Notes under the pieces: model-generated
Database searches by the model: none
What the model was told of the DNA's origin: nothing
What the model saw: only the letters and a program-made list of their open reading frames with translations
In this document: one piece after another, positions 36,435-45,648 of the stretch
Layout: every line of letters starts with the position of its first letter
Numbering within the stretch: the stretch's first letter is position 1
Assembly (NCBI GenBank): GCA_902633965.1
Contig: CACPID010000005.1
Coordinates: 1 to 61,269, forward strand
Reading direction: 5' to 3'
Source of the DNA: an uncultured Pelagibacteraceae bacterium
GTDB taxonomy: Bacteria; Pseudomonadota; Alphaproteobacteria; Pelagibacterales; Pelagibacteraceae
DNA length: 61,269 nt
Program-made: the position numbers and the translations under genes

Positions 36435-36861
36435 ATTTTTATACATTACGTTTATTAGCATTATTTTATTTGCAAATTCCTCAAATGCCCAAAATTTTTT
36501 TGATGAAGCAAAAAAAAAATATGAGGAAAAAAATTATGAGGAGTCAAAATTTTTATTTCAAAGAAATATCGTTTTTAATCCGAAGGATGCAAAGTCATAT
36601 TTATATTTAGCTAAAATCTTTGAAAATGAGGAAAATGAGGGAGAGCAAATTAAAAATATAAATACAACACTTCTTCTTGAACCCAATAACGAGGAAGCAA
36701 TGTTTATTTTAATTAAATATGAACTTAAAAAATCAAATTATAATAGAGTAAAGGAGTTAAAAGATAGTTTCTCCATGATATGTACTAATCTTTGTAAAGA
36801 AAAAAAAAAGATAGAAGAATCTTTAAAAGATATAGAACCACAAAATGATACCAAACAATAA
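36421..36861 (+). CDS. Exported TPR-like protein
   Basis: 146 aa from the ATG at 36421 (an ATG at 36406 is also in frame). A signal peptide runs to about Ala22 (ILFANSSNA). The mature part has tetratricopeptide-like repeats, for example [35 protein letters not shown] divided over two helices, followed by a second unit. Two cysteines in [10 protein letters not shown] near the C-terminus could form a disulfide. It lies between guaB and guaA and overlaps both, so it shares their transcript. Its role is unknown and unrelated in any obvious way to purines. Confidence 0.78.
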   Translation: MKSIKFLYITFISIILFANSSNAQNFFDEAKKKYEEKNYEESKFLFQRNIVFNPKDAKSYLYLAKIFENEENEGEQIKNINTTLLLEPNNEEAMFILIKYELKKSNYNRVKELKDSFSMICTNLCKEKKKIEESLKDIEPQNDTKQ

Positions 36862-38407
36862 TTTAAATAAAATTTTAATTATTGATTTTGGTTCCCAATT
36901 TACCCAGCTTATAGCAAGAAGAGTAAGGGAGTTAGGTGTTTACTCTGAAATTATCAGCCATAAAAAATTAAATCTTAAATTAGAAAAAAAACGAATAAAG
37001 GGAATTATTTTATCAGGTGGACCATTAAATGTTTATCAATCAAAAAAGGTTAGATTCAATAAAAAACTTTTCTCACTAAATGTTCCAATTTTAGGAATAT
37101 GTTTTGGTCACCAAATAATCTCGAAAGAGCTAGGTGGTAGAGTTAAAAAGGCCAAACACAGAGAATTTGGATTGGCTAAATTAAAAAAATTAAATCCAAG
37201 TAAACTCATCAGTAATTTTTTTAATAAAAAAGGATCTAATAATGTATGGATGAGTCATGCTGACGAAGTGACAAAATTACCAAGGGGATTTAAAGTTGTT
37301 GCAAAAACTGAGACCTCAAAATTCTCCATTATAGAAAATCCAAAAAAAAAACTTTATGGGATACAATTTCACCCTGAGGTAACGCACACAGAAAATGGAA
37401 AAACAATTTTGAGAAACTTTATCTTTTCAATTTGTATGATAAAAAAAAATTGGTCCTCAAAAAATCAAAAAAAAATGTTAATTCAAGAAATTAAAGACAA
37501 TGTAGGAAAATCTAAAGTTATATGTGCTTTATCAGGTGGTGTAGACAGTAGTGTAGTTGCAAAACTGATCCATAAGGCAATAGGAAAGCAACTAATATGT
37601 ATTTTCGTAAATACTGGCTTATTAAGAAAAAAAGAAGAGCATCAAGTTTTAAATACTTTCAAAAAAAAATTTAAAATAAATCTTGTTTATGTTGATGCCA
37701 AAACTCTTTTTTTTAATAGATTAAAAAAAATATCCGACCCTGAAAAAAAAAGAAAAATAATTGGCAACCTATTCATTAAAATTTTTGAAAAGCATGCTAA
37801 AAAAATAAAAAATGTAAAATATTTAGCACAAGGTACTCTGTACCCTGATTTAATTGAGAGTAAGTCAGTTACAGGAAGCCAAACATCAAAAATTAAGTCA
37901 CATCATAATGTAGGAGGCTTACCAAAAAAAATGAAGTTAAAATTGGTTGAACCATTGAGATTATTATTTAAAGATGAGGTGAGAAAACTAGGTTTAGAGC
38001 TTAAATTGTCGAAAGAAATTGTTTTGAGACACCCGTTTCCAGGCCCAGGGTTGGCCATAAGAATGCCAGGGGAAATAACTAAAGAAAAGGTGAATATTTT
38101 AAAGGAGGCTGATGATATATTTATTAAAGAATTAAAGGGTCACAGTTTATATAATAAAATATGGCAAGCTTATGCAGCTTTACTTCCAGTTAAAACTGTA
38201 GGAGTAATGGGTGACAACAGAACATATGAATATATGTGCTTACTAAGAGCAATTACATCAGAGGATGGAATGACAGCAGATACTTTTTATTTTAAAAAAG
38301 AATTTATGCAAATTGTTTCAAATAAGATAATAAATAATATTAAAGGGATAAATAGAGTAGTTTACGACATTACATCAAAACCACCTAGTACGATTGAATT
38401 AGAATAA
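36845..38407 (+). CDS. guaA: GMP synthase (glutamine-hydrolysing)
   Basis: Converts XMP to GMP, 520 aa. The N-terminal class I glutamine amidotransferase domain has [26 protein letters not shown], the nucleophile in GICFGHQII and the HPEVTHT dyad. The PP-loop ATP pyrophosphatase starts [14 protein letters not shown] (about 225). The C-terminal dimer domain holds [12 protein letters not shown] and ends [10 protein letters not shown]. It overlaps the TPR gene by 17 bases and shares a TAATG-type junction with panB. Confidence 0.97.
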   Translation: MIPNNNLNKILIIDFGSQFTQLIARRVRELGVYSEIISHKKLNLKLEKKRIKGIILSGGPLNVYQSKKVRFNKKLFSLNVPILGICFGHQIISKELGGRVKKAKHREFGLAKLKKLNPSKLISNFFNKKGSNNVWMSHADEVTKLPRGFKVVAKTETSKFSIIENPKKKLYGIQFHPEVTHTENGKTILRNFIFSICMIKKNWSSKNQKKMLIQEIKDNVGKSKVICALSGGVDSSVVAKLIHKAIGKQLICIFVNTGLLRKKEEHQVLNTFKKKFKINLVYVDAKTLFFNRLKKISDPEKKRKIIGNLFIKIFEKHAKKIKNVKYLAQGTLYPDLIESKSVTGSQTSKIKSHHNVGGLPKKMKLKLVEPLRLLFKDEVRKLGLELKLSKEIVLRHPFPGPGLAIRMPGEITKEKVNILKEADDIFIKELKGHSLYNKIWQAYAALLPVKTVGVMGDNRTYEYMCLLRAITSEDGMTADTFYFKKEFMQIVSNKIINNIKGINRVVYDITSKPPSTIELE

Positions 38408-39183
38408 TGAATAAGAAAATTAAAAAAATAGTTGATAAAAAAAATAAATCTAAAATTGTATGTTTAACAGCATACTCAAAAAATATTGCTGAGATAGTTG
38501 ATAATCATGCTGATATAGTTTTGGTTGGTGATTCTTTGGGTTCAGTTCTTTATAATTACAAAACAACAAGAAAAGTTAATCTCAAAATGATGATTGAACA
38601 CACTAAAAGTGTAAGAATGGGTGTTAAAAAAAGCCTTCTCGTAATTGATTTACCTTATAATACATATCGAAATAAATCTGAGGCTTTAAAGAATTCAAAA
38701 GTTGCTATTAAAGAAACTAAGTGTGATGCAGTAAAAGTGGAAGGTGGAGAAAGGGTGCAACATATAGTGAGTCATTTAGTCAAAAACAAAATACCAGTTC
38801 TGGGCCATATAGGTTTAACACCACAGACTGTAAAAGGAAAATTTAAATCAGTAGGTAAATCACAAAAAGAAAAAAATAAATTAATAAGAGATGCAAAAGC
38901 TCTAGAAAAAAATGGTGCTTTTGGAATAGTTTTAGAGTGCACTTATAGTGATATTTCAAAAAAAATTTCTAATCTTATTAAAATACCCACGATTGGAATT
39001 GGAGCTTCTGTTTATTGTGATGGTCAAGTTTTAGTTACAGATGATATTATTGGTTTAACTGATGCTAAAATTAAATTTGTTAAAAAATACGTTGATATAA
39101 AAAAAATAATAAATTCAGCGGTACTTAAATTTAAACAAGAGGTAAAATCTAGGAAATATCCGACAAAAAAATATTCTTACTAA
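38407..39183 (+). CDS. panB: Ketopantoate hydroxymethyltransferase
   Basis: First step of pantothenate synthesis, using 5,10-methylene-tetrahydrofolate to convert ketoisovalerate to ketopantoate, 258 aa. Family motifs are VCLTAYSKNIAEIVD, ADIVLVGDSLGSVLYN (metal Asp in GDS), DLPYNTYRN, VKVEGGE, PVLGHIGLTPQT and GIGASVYCDGQVLV. The start overlaps the guaA stop by one base. No panC or panD is present in the window. Its stop interleaves with the stop of the convergent TerC gene. Confidence 0.95.
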   Translation: MNKKIKKIVDKKNKSKIVCLTAYSKNIAEIVDNHADIVLVGDSLGSVLYNYKTTRKVNLKMMIEHTKSVRMGVKKSLLVIDLPYNTYRNKSEALKNSKVAIKETKCDAVKVEGGERVQHIVSHLVKNKIPVLGHIGLTPQTVKGKFKSVGKSQKEKNKLIRDAKALEKNGAFGIVLECTYSDISKKISNLIKIPTIGIGASVYCDGQVLVTDDIIGLTDAKIKFVKKYVDIKKIINSAVLKFKQEVKSRKYPTKKYSY

Positions 39184-39791
39184 AAATATTTTTTGAAATT
39201 TTCGTTAATTGATAAAACTTCTAAATCTACTAATCCTCCAATTACTAACTGCAGAGCTACAATTAAAATAAAACCTAGTCCTACATACGCAATCCATAAA
39301 TGCTTTTGAATATAATTAGCTAAATAAGTTGCCATAGCACCAGTTAAAATTACCGATAGGACTAATCCAAAAATCATAAATCCAAAATGACCTTTGGAGG
39401 CACCTACGACACCAATTACATTATCAAAACTAATTGTTATATCGGCAAATAAGACTTTATAAATACTTTGAATATATGAAGGTTCTTTAGATTTTTTTGT
39501 GGGGGATTTAACCTTTTTAATCTCAAAAAGATCTTTTCTTAAATCGTTTACAATCCAAATTAATAGTAAACCACCGATTATTTTTATAAAATAAAATTTA
39601 AATAAGTAGGTTGCAAATAATGCAAATATGACTTTAAAAACTAAGGCGCCTGCAACACCCCATAGTATAATTTTTCTCCTATTGTTAGGAACAAAGTTAG
39701 CAGCAATTAATCCAATAATAATTGCATTATCAGCTGCTAGTATTATATCTATGAATATAATCTGTGTGAGTATAATTAGTTCTTCAATCAA
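39180..39791 (-). CDS. TerC-family integral membrane protein
   Basis: 203 aa with about seven membrane helices. The family signature of two acidic membrane motifs is present: DIILAADNAIIIGLI at about residues 15-30 and DITISFDNVIGVVGA at about 115-130, pointing to a metal-ion site within the membrane. TerC/YjbE proteins are linked to manganese export and to membrane protein metallation in other bacteria. No Mn riboswitch is visible upstream in the 53-bp gap to the next gene. Metal specificity is inferred. Confidence 0.88.
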   Translation of the reverse strand: MIEELIILTQIIFIDIILAADNAIIIGLIAANFVPNNRRKIILWGVAGALVFKVIFALFATYLFKFYFIKIIGGLLLIWIVNDLRKDLFEIKKVKSPTKKSKEPSYIQSIYKVLFADITISFDNVIGVVGASKGHFGFMIFGLVLSVILTGAMATYLANYIQKHLWIAYVGLGFILIVALQLVIGGLVDLEVLSINENFKKYF

Positions 39792-39844
39792 TAAATCTAT
39801 ATTAATTAAATTTTTTTATATTTCAATATTGAGAAAAGAAAAAT

Positions 39845-40336
39845 TTAATACTTAGATTGTTTTGTTCCATCTATGATAGCTTTTAACTCTTCATACTCCT
39901 CACAATTACAATTTTGGAGTACCGCCAATCTTTCTTTTGCTTTCTCTGGTCTATTAGTGGATAAATATAATTCACCTAAATACTCATTTATTCCATTATG
40001 ATTAGGATTTATTTTTAAACCTGAGAGGTAGTAATTCTCTGCACTTTTAAAATCCCCAAGTTTTCTAGAAGTAAAACCAAGATAATTTAAAACATCAGGA
40101 TTAGAGGGATCTTTATCATTTGCTTTTAGCAATCTTTTAAAAGCTTTTTCATATTTCACTTTTGCTTTTTCAATCTTGCCTTTTTTTTCAAGTTTTTTTC
40201 CAGCTTTAACATAGTTTACTGCGGATTTGTAATTGGATTGTTTGCTTTCTTGTCCATCTCCACCAGAACTCCCACCAGCAGCATATAGATTAGTACTTAA
40301 AAAAAATATCGTAATAATTATAAAAAGTTTTTTCAT
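39845..40336 (-). CDS. Secreted TPR protein
   Basis: 163 aa. A signal peptide ends near Ala20 (FFLSTNLYAAGG), followed by a short Gly/Ser linker and at least three TPR-like units: SAVNYVKAGKKLEKKGKIEKAK, then NPDVLNYLGFTSRKLGDFKSAENYY and NPNHNGINEYLGELYLSTNRPEKA (each spanning about 34 residues). CNCEEYEELKAI at the C-terminus has two cysteines. It probably acts in the periplasm as a protein-binding scaffold. Its start overlaps the pxpA stop by one base, so it follows pxpA on one transcript. Confidence 0.85.
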   Translation of the reverse strand: MKKLFIIITIFFLSTNLYAAGGSSGGDGQESKQSNYKSAVNYVKAGKKLEKKGKIEKAKVKYEKAFKRLLKANDKDPSNPDVLNYLGFTSRKLGDFKSAENYYLSGLKINPNHNGINEYLGELYLSTNRPEKAKERLAVLQNCNCEEYEELKAIIDGTKQSKY

Positions 40337-41109
40337 TAATTAAATTTTCCTAGTTTGTTTAATGGTTTTAACATTAAATCATTATTCATTAAATTTTGCC
40401 TGATTATTTTAGCAGTTTTTAAAGAATTTTGATTGTCACCATGTATACAGACCGAGTCTATTTCGCAAGGTATTTTTTTACCGGAGAGACAATTTATCGC
40501 CTGATTTTTTACCATTTCTAAAACATGTTTTTTAGCTATTTCAGGGTTAGTTATCAAAGCTTCTTTTTTTGATCTAGAAACTAAATTTCCATCATCCTCA
40601 TAATTTCTATCTGCAAATATTTCACAAGCTATTTTCATATCAAACTTTTTTGCAGCAATTTCCATTTTTGAACCAGTAGGTACTAAATAGATCAAATCTT
40701 TACTGATGCTTTTTATTGTTTTAGCAAGTATTTCTGCAAGCTCAATATCTTCACATGCCATATTATTTAGCGCCCCATGTGGTTTTATATGAGAAACTCT
40801 TTCATCATGCTGACTAGCTATGTTTTGAAGTATATTATACTGATCTATTATTAAATTGATTATATCTTTTTCAGATAAGTTTATTCTTCTTCTCCCAAAA
40901 TTTTCAAGATCTTTAAAAGATGGATGAGCTCCTATGCTTACACCATTTTGTTTTGAAATTTTTATTGTAGAGTGCATTGTTTCTTCATCTCCAGCATGAT
41001 AACCACAAGCTATACTTGCTGAATTGACAATTTTAAGTAATTCAGGATCATTTTCTATAGAATGTAATTCTGATTTTTCACCTAAATCACAATTAATATT
41101 AATTTCCAT
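40336..41109 (-). CDS. pxpA: 5-oxoprolinase subunit A (LamB/YcsF family)
   Basis: Component of ATP-dependent prokaryotic 5-oxoprolinase, converting pyroglutamate to glutamate; about 257 aa. MEININCDLGEKSE is the usual N-terminus, followed by IACGYHAGDEETM (metal-site histidines), GAHPSFKDLENFGRR, VSHIKPHGALNNM and EIFADRNYEDDGNLVSR. I chose the ATG at 41109; the ATG at 41118 adds three residues, and a start at 41145 would overlap divergent pxpB. The gene is divergent from pxpBC with about 28 bp between, instead of lying in one operon. Confidence 0.93.
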   Translation of the reverse strand: MEININCDLGEKSELHSIENDPELLKIVNSASIACGYHAGDEETMHSTIKISKQNGVSIGAHPSFKDLENFGRRRINLSEKDIINLIIDQYNILQNIASQHDERVSHIKPHGALNNMACEDIELAEILAKTIKSISKDLIYLVPTGSKMEIAAKKFDMKIACEIFADRNYEDDGNLVSRSKKEALITNPEIAKKHVLEMVKNQAINCLSGKKIPCEIDSVCIHGDNQNSLKTAKIIRQNLMNNDLMLKPLNKLGKFN

Positions 41110-41137
41110 ACCTTTCATTGATAAAGTATAACATGGG

Positions 41138-41815
41138 ATGATCAAAAATATATTAAATCTTGGCGACGCATCAATTTATTATGATTTTGGCGAACAAATA
41201 AATAAAGAAACTAACAAAAAAGTAATTTCTTTCTTTAACAGCCTAAAGAAGGCAAATTTAGAGGAAATTATAAATTTAACTCCTTCTTACAACAAATTAA
41301 TAGTTTCTTTTGATTTAAAAAAAACAAATTTTATTGAATTAAAAAAAAAAATTGAAGATATAAAAACATCTAATATTGATGAAAAAAAAAATAAAAAAAT
41401 TGAAATACCAATTTGTTGTGACGAAGAATTTTTTCTTGACAAAGAAAGATTAATTAAAAAACTTAAATTAAGCGCTGAGGAAATATTAGAAAAATATCTT
41501 AATAAAAGTTATTTTTGTTATATGACAGGTTTTGTAGCTGGTATGCCATTTTTAGGTGATATTTCTAAAGAATTAAGAACAGACAGATTAAAAACACCTA
41601 GAGTAAAAGTACCAGAGGGCTCTGTTGGAATAACTGAACAGTTCTCAAATATATATACTTTTGAAAGTCCAGGTGGGTGGAATATTATCGGAAAAACACC
41701 TTACAAAATTTTTAATTCAAATAATAAAGCAAATCCAGTTCTAATTAATCCAGGAGATAATGTTCATTTTTTTCCAATATCAAAAAATGAATTTTTAAAA
41801 TTAGATGAAAAGTAA
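41138..41815 (+). CDS. pxpB: 5-oxoprolinase subunit B (KipI-like)
   Basis: 225 aa. The family C-terminal half is well conserved in appearance: YMTGFVAGMPFLGDISKELRTDRLKTPRVKVPEGSVGI is broken over about residues 128-165, and SPGGWNIIGKTP lies near the end. In Bacillus the homologue KipI inhibits a sporulation kinase, but with PxpA and PxpC it is an enzyme subunit. It overlaps pxpC by 11 bases, and pxpA reads away on the other strand. Confidence 0.93.
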   Translation: MIKNILNLGDASIYYDFGEQINKETNKKVISFFNSLKKANLEEIINLTPSYNKLIVSFDLKKTNFIELKKKIEDIKTSNIDEKKNKKIEIPICCDEEFFLDKERLIKKLKLSAEEILEKYLNKSYFCYMTGFVAGMPFLGDISKELRTDRLKTPRVKVPEGSVGITEQFSNIYTFESPGGWNIIGKTPYKIFNSNNKANPVLINPGDNVHFFPISKNEFLKLDEK

Positions 41816-42752
41816 TTTTTTTGAGGTTTTAAGACCAGGAATTAATTCAACTTTCCAAGACCTTGGAAGAGAAAATTTTTATCACATTGGATTACCGTTT
41901 AGTGGAGCAATGGATAATAGAAATTATTTACTATCCAATACTTTAGTAAATAACAAATATGAGGCCGCAATTGAATTTGCTTATCAAGGACCGCTATTAA
42001 AATATTACGGTAAATCAACAGTAATTGCTGTTACAGGAGATGTTAATTTTAGTATTACAAAAAAAAATAAAAAATTAATTAATGGCGAATGTTACAAAAA
42101 TTACGTTTTAGAAAACGAAGATGAGTTAGATATTATTTCAACAAATAAATCTGTATATGGTTATTTATCAGTATCAGGTGGCTTTGTATTAGAAAAAATT
42201 TTGAATAGTTATTCAACATTTTCAAGAGCAAAAATTGGACCATTCAAAGGAGAAAAATTATTTGTAAATCAAAAAATATTGATTAATAAAACATCCAATT
42301 TTAAAACACAAAAAAAAATTAAATATGTTAATACAAAAATAGAATATATTAGAATAATTAAAGCGACAAATTTTGATTTTTTTTCAAAAAAAGCAGTGGA
42401 AAATTTTCTAAATAAAGAATTCATTGTCACAAAACTTACAGATAGAATGGGAATGAGAATTAAAGGACCAATTATTGAAAATATAAAGGAAAAAAATATT
42501 AGATCAGAAGGTATAGTTAAAGGTACGATACAAATACCTCCAGACGGTGACCCAATAATTATGCTTTCAGATCACGGGACCATAGGAGGATACCCAAAAA
42601 TTGGAGTAGTTATCAGCGCGGATTATGATAAACTTGTCCAACTTGTACCAAATACAAAAATAAAATTTAAGTTAGTCAATCTTTCAGAAGCAGAAAAAAT
42701 TTATGAAATATATAGATTAGAAACTGATAATTTAATAAACCAAATAAAATGA
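41805..42752 (+). CDS. pxpC: 5-oxoprolinase subunit C (KipA-like)
   Basis: 315 aa. The N-terminus FEVLRPGINSTFQDLGRENFYHIGLPFSGAMD is diagnostic when read over residues 4-36. ELDIISTNKSVYGYLSVSGGF, DRMGMRIKGP and PPDGDPIIMLSDHGTIGGYPKIG complete the carboxyltransferase-like fold. With PxpA and PxpB it opens 5-oxoproline using ATP. The stop overlaps the next gene, a DMT transporter, by four bases. Confidence 0.93.
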   Translation: MKSNFFEVLRPGINSTFQDLGRENFYHIGLPFSGAMDNRNYLLSNTLVNNKYEAAIEFAYQGPLLKYYGKSTVIAVTGDVNFSITKKNKKLINGECYKNYVLENEDELDIISTNKSVYGYLSVSGGFVLEKILNSYSTFSRAKIGPFKGEKLFVNQKILINKTSNFKTQKKIKYVNTKIEYIRIIKATNFDFFSKKAVENFLNKEFIVTKLTDRMGMRIKGPIIENIKEKNIRSEGIVKGTIQIPPDGDPIIMLSDHGTIGGYPKIGVVISADYDKLVQLVPNTKIKFKLVNLSEAEKIYEIYRLETDNLINQIK

Positions 42753-43630
42753 ATTTAATATTTAAAATACCTGGACCATTACTAGTATTTTTTGGAGCAT
42801 GTAGTTTAAGCTTTGGTGGTTTAATTGTTAAGTCTTTTGAGGGAGCAACCTTGTGGCAAATACTATTTTGGAGATCTTTATTTTTCATTATGGTTGTATT
42901 TATTTTTCTTTTAATTTCTTATAAAAAGAAAATTTTTAGGGCTTTTTATAACTCTGGAATTCCTGGAATATTTGGAGGTATAATTTTGTCATCAGGTTTT
43001 TGTGGATATGTTTTTGCTATGTACAACACCACAGTTGCAAATACTAATTTCATAATTCAAACTCAAACAATTTTTTTAGCAATCTTTGGATATTTTTTTT
43101 TAAAAGAAAAAATATCTAAAATAACTCTTGTCTCAATATTTCTAGCAATTTCTGGCATTATATTAATGGTTGGATCTGATTTAGAGCCTGGGCAAATGTC
43201 AGGAAACCTAGCCGCATTTATTATGCCGGTATCTTTTGCAATTCTGATTTTAATAATTAGAAAGTATCCAAATGTAGATATGGTTCCGCTACAGCTTTAT
43301 GCAGGAATTACTGCTATGATAATAGGATATATTATAGCTGGAAAAATAAACATATCCGCTCACGATATTTTTTTAGGATTTTTAGCAGGATTTTTTCAAT
43401 TAGGTTTTGGATTTATTTTAATTACCATTGGTGCCAGATCAACTCCTTCAGCGATGGTTGGAATTATAATGTTAACCGAAGCAGTTTTAGGACCATTTTG
43501 GGCATGGCTATTTATCAACGAAAATTCATCTTTTATGGTTTTGATAGGAGGTACAATTGTTATAATTGCTGTTTTGCTTCAATTTTACACTTCAATTAAG
43601 AATGAAAATCAAACTATTCTAAACAAATAA
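42749..43630 (+). CDS. EamA/DMT-superfamily transporter
   Basis: 293 aa with ten predicted membrane helices in two EamA repeats. PGPLLVFFGACSLSFGGLIVK and LWQILFWRSLFF begin repeat one; AFIMPVSFAILILIIRKYP begins repeat two; and TPSAMVGIIMLTEAVLGPFWAWLFINE is the typical end of the second repeat. Members move amino acids, metabolites or nucleotides. Its overlap with pxpC (ATGA) suggests a substrate linked to 5-oxoproline or glutamate, which is inference. It leads into the lipid-modification genes eight bases later. Confidence 0.87.
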   Translation: MNLIFKIPGPLLVFFGACSLSFGGLIVKSFEGATLWQILFWRSLFFIMVVFIFLLISYKKKIFRAFYNSGIPGIFGGIILSSGFCGYVFAMYNTTVANTNFIIQTQTIFLAIFGYFFLKEKISKITLVSIFLAISGIILMVGSDLEPGQMSGNLAAFIMPVSFAILILIIRKYPNVDMVPLQLYAGITAMIIGYIIAGKINISAHDIFLGFLAGFFQLGFGFILITIGARSTPSAMVGIIMLTEAVLGPFWAWLFINENSSFMVLIGGTIVIIAVLLQFYTSIKNENQTILNK

Positions 43631-43638
43631 TTATTAAA

Positions 43639-44886
43639 ATGAAAATTGCTATAGTTGGATCAGGAATCTCCGGGTTAAGTGCTGCATATTATTTATCAAA
43701 AAAACACAAAGTAGATCTTTTTGAAAAAGGAGATCATTTTGGAGGTCATGCATACACTATTGATCTAAATATAGATAATAATGATAAACAGTTTATACCA
43801 GTTGATATCGGTTTTATTGTTTTTAATCATTACACTTATCCAAATTTAATAGAATTTTTTAAACAAAATAAGGTTGAAATAGAAAAAAGTGACATGAGTT
43901 TCTCCGTAACAACACCTTCAAATGAAGTTGAGTATTGTGGAAAAGGTCTTAACGGAATGTTTTCAAGTAGAAAAAATTTATTTAATTTAAAGTTTTTAAA
44001 GATGTTTTTAGAAATAATTAAATTTTATAAGAGAAGCTCAAATTTAAATTTAAAAGATAATAAACTAACATTGGGACAATACTTAGAAAAAGAGAAACTT
44101 TCAAATTACTTTATCAACTACCATATAATTCCAATGGTATCTGCTATATGGTCAATGCCTCCGTATGAAGCAAAACAAATGCCATTTGCTTTTTTTTTAA
44201 AATTTTTTCAAAATCATGGATTATTTAAAATTAAAAATAGACCACAATGGTATACAGTAAAAGATAGAAGTAGATCATATGTGAATAAAGTTTTAAAAAA
44301 TATTAGTGGTGAACACTATAAAAACTATGAGATAAAAAAGGTTAAAAGAAATAATCAAGGAATTAGAGTTTTTTATGGAGAAGAAAATGAGTTTTTTGAT
44401 TACGATAAAGTTATTTTGGCAACACACGCCAATGATGCAATTAAATTAATAGAAAACCCAACTGATAAAGAAAAACAAATACTTTCAAAATTTAAATATA
44501 AAAAAAATACAGCAGTTATTCATACAGATAGTAGAGTTATGCCAAAAAACTTTAAAGCATGGTCTGCTTGGAACTCTTCAATTGACAGCAAAAACTTAAA
44601 TAATAGTTGTATAACGTATTGGTTAAATCTTCTTCAAAATTTGAAAATAAAAAAAAATATTTTTTTAACACTTAATCCAATTGTGAAATTAGATGATGAA
44701 AAAATTTTAAAAAAAATAGATTTTACACATCCTTATTACGATATGGATGCTCTTGAGAACCAAATAAATTTGACAGAAATACAAAATAAGAGCAATCTTT
44801 TATTTTCTGGTAGTTATTTTGGATATGGTTTTCATGAAGATGGGATAAAATCATCTTTAGAAATGATAAAATATTTAGATGATTAA
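43639..44886 (+). CDS. FAD-dependent oxidoreductase of the fatty-acid modification cluster
   Basis: 415 aa amine-oxidase-fold flavoprotein. The dinucleotide motif IAIVGSGISGLSAAYYLSKKHKVDLFEK lies at the N-terminus, followed by GGHAYT. Further blocks are PVDIGFIVFNHYTYPNL, PMVSAIWSMPPYEA, and a C-terminal FSGSYFGYGFHEDG. This combination is that of the oxidoreductase regularly found beside DUF1365 and cfa-like genes. In Rhodobacter, the related UfaD desaturates a methylated acyl chain on the route to furan fatty acids. The exact reaction here is not settled. It overlaps the DUF1365 gene by eight bases. Confidence 0.85.
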   Translation: MKIAIVGSGISGLSAAYYLSKKHKVDLFEKGDHFGGHAYTIDLNIDNNDKQFIPVDIGFIVFNHYTYPNLIEFFKQNKVEIEKSDMSFSVTTPSNEVEYCGKGLNGMFSSRKNLFNLKFLKMFLEIIKFYKRSSNLNLKDNKLTLGQYLEKEKLSNYFINYHIIPMVSAIWSMPPYEAKQMPFAFFLKFFQNHGLFKIKNRPQWYTVKDRSRSYVNKVLKNISGEHYKNYEIKKVKRNNQGIRVFYGEENEFFDYDKVILATHANDAIKLIENPTDKEKQILSKFKYKKNTAVIHTDSRVMPKNFKAWSAWNSSIDSKNLNNSCITYWLNLLQNLKIKKNIFLTLNPIVKLDDEKILKKIDFTHPYYDMDALENQINLTEIQNKSNLLFSGSYFGYGFHEDGIKSSLEMIKYLDD

Positions 44887-45646
44887 AGAGTCTTGTATTT
44901 ATACTGGAAAAGTAGTTCACAAAAGATTTAAACCAAAAGAACATTTTTTTAAGTATAAAGTTTTTTCAATTTTATTAGATTTAAATGAAATTAAATTTAT
45001 TAGTAAAAATATAAATTTTTTCTCTTATAATAAATTTAACCTTATGAGTTTTTATGATAAAGATCATGGTCCAAGAGATGGATCCTCACTTACTGACTGG
45101 GTAAAATTAAATTTAAAATCAGTTGGAATAAACAATGAAGAAATAAAAATAAAGATATTATGTTATCCAAGAATATTAGGTTATGTATTTAATCCTTTAA
45201 GTATTTTTTTTGTTTATAACTCTAAATCAAAATTAATATCTATTTTGTATGAGGTAAAAAATACATTTGGAGAACAACATACCTATGTATTTAAAGTAGA
45301 TGAAAAATCAGAATTATTAAAAAATAATTGTGAAAAAAAATTTTTTGTATCGCCTTTTATGGATTTAGAATCTGAGTATTATTTTAAAGTGCTAAACCCA
45401 GATAAAAGTCTATCAATAATAATTGATCAAAGAGATAAAAGCGGGAAATTGTTATTTGCATCTCAAGATGGTGTAAGATCAAATTTAAACTCAAAAAACC
45501 TTATATTTTCTTATCTTAAACACCCACTAATGACATTTAAAATAATATCGGCGATACATTTTGAGGCATTAAGATTATGGCTTAAAGGAATTAAATTAGT
45601 AAAAAAGAAAGTTAATATCAAAAATAACATATCTTTTGAAAAATAA
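44879..45646 (+). CDS. DUF1365 protein
   Basis: 255 aa. Starts IYTGKVVHKRFKPKEHFFKYKVFSILLDL (read over about 6-34), where the R-F-x-P-x-x-H-x-F-x-Y pattern is the family hallmark. YPRILGYVFNPLSIFFVYN and LYEVKNTFGEQHTYVF follow, also characteristic. The biochemical role of DUF1365 is not established, but it occurs almost always with a cfa-like methyltransferase and a FAD oxidoreductase, as here. It is likely cytoplasmic or membrane-peripheral. It starts inside the end of the upstream gene and ends two bases before cfa. Confidence 0.9.
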   Translation: MIKESCIYTGKVVHKRFKPKEHFFKYKVFSILLDLNEIKFISKNINFFSYNKFNLMSFYDKDHGPRDGSSLTDWVKLNLKSVGINNEEIKIKILCYPRILGYVFNPLSIFFVYNSKSKLISILYEVKNTFGEQHTYVFKVDEKSELLKNNCEKKFFVSPFMDLESEYYFKVLNPDKSLSIIIDQRDKSGKLLFASQDGVRSNLNSKNLIFSYLKHPLMTFKIISAIHFEALRLWLKGIKLVKKKVNIKNNISFEK

Positions 45647-45648
45647 TT

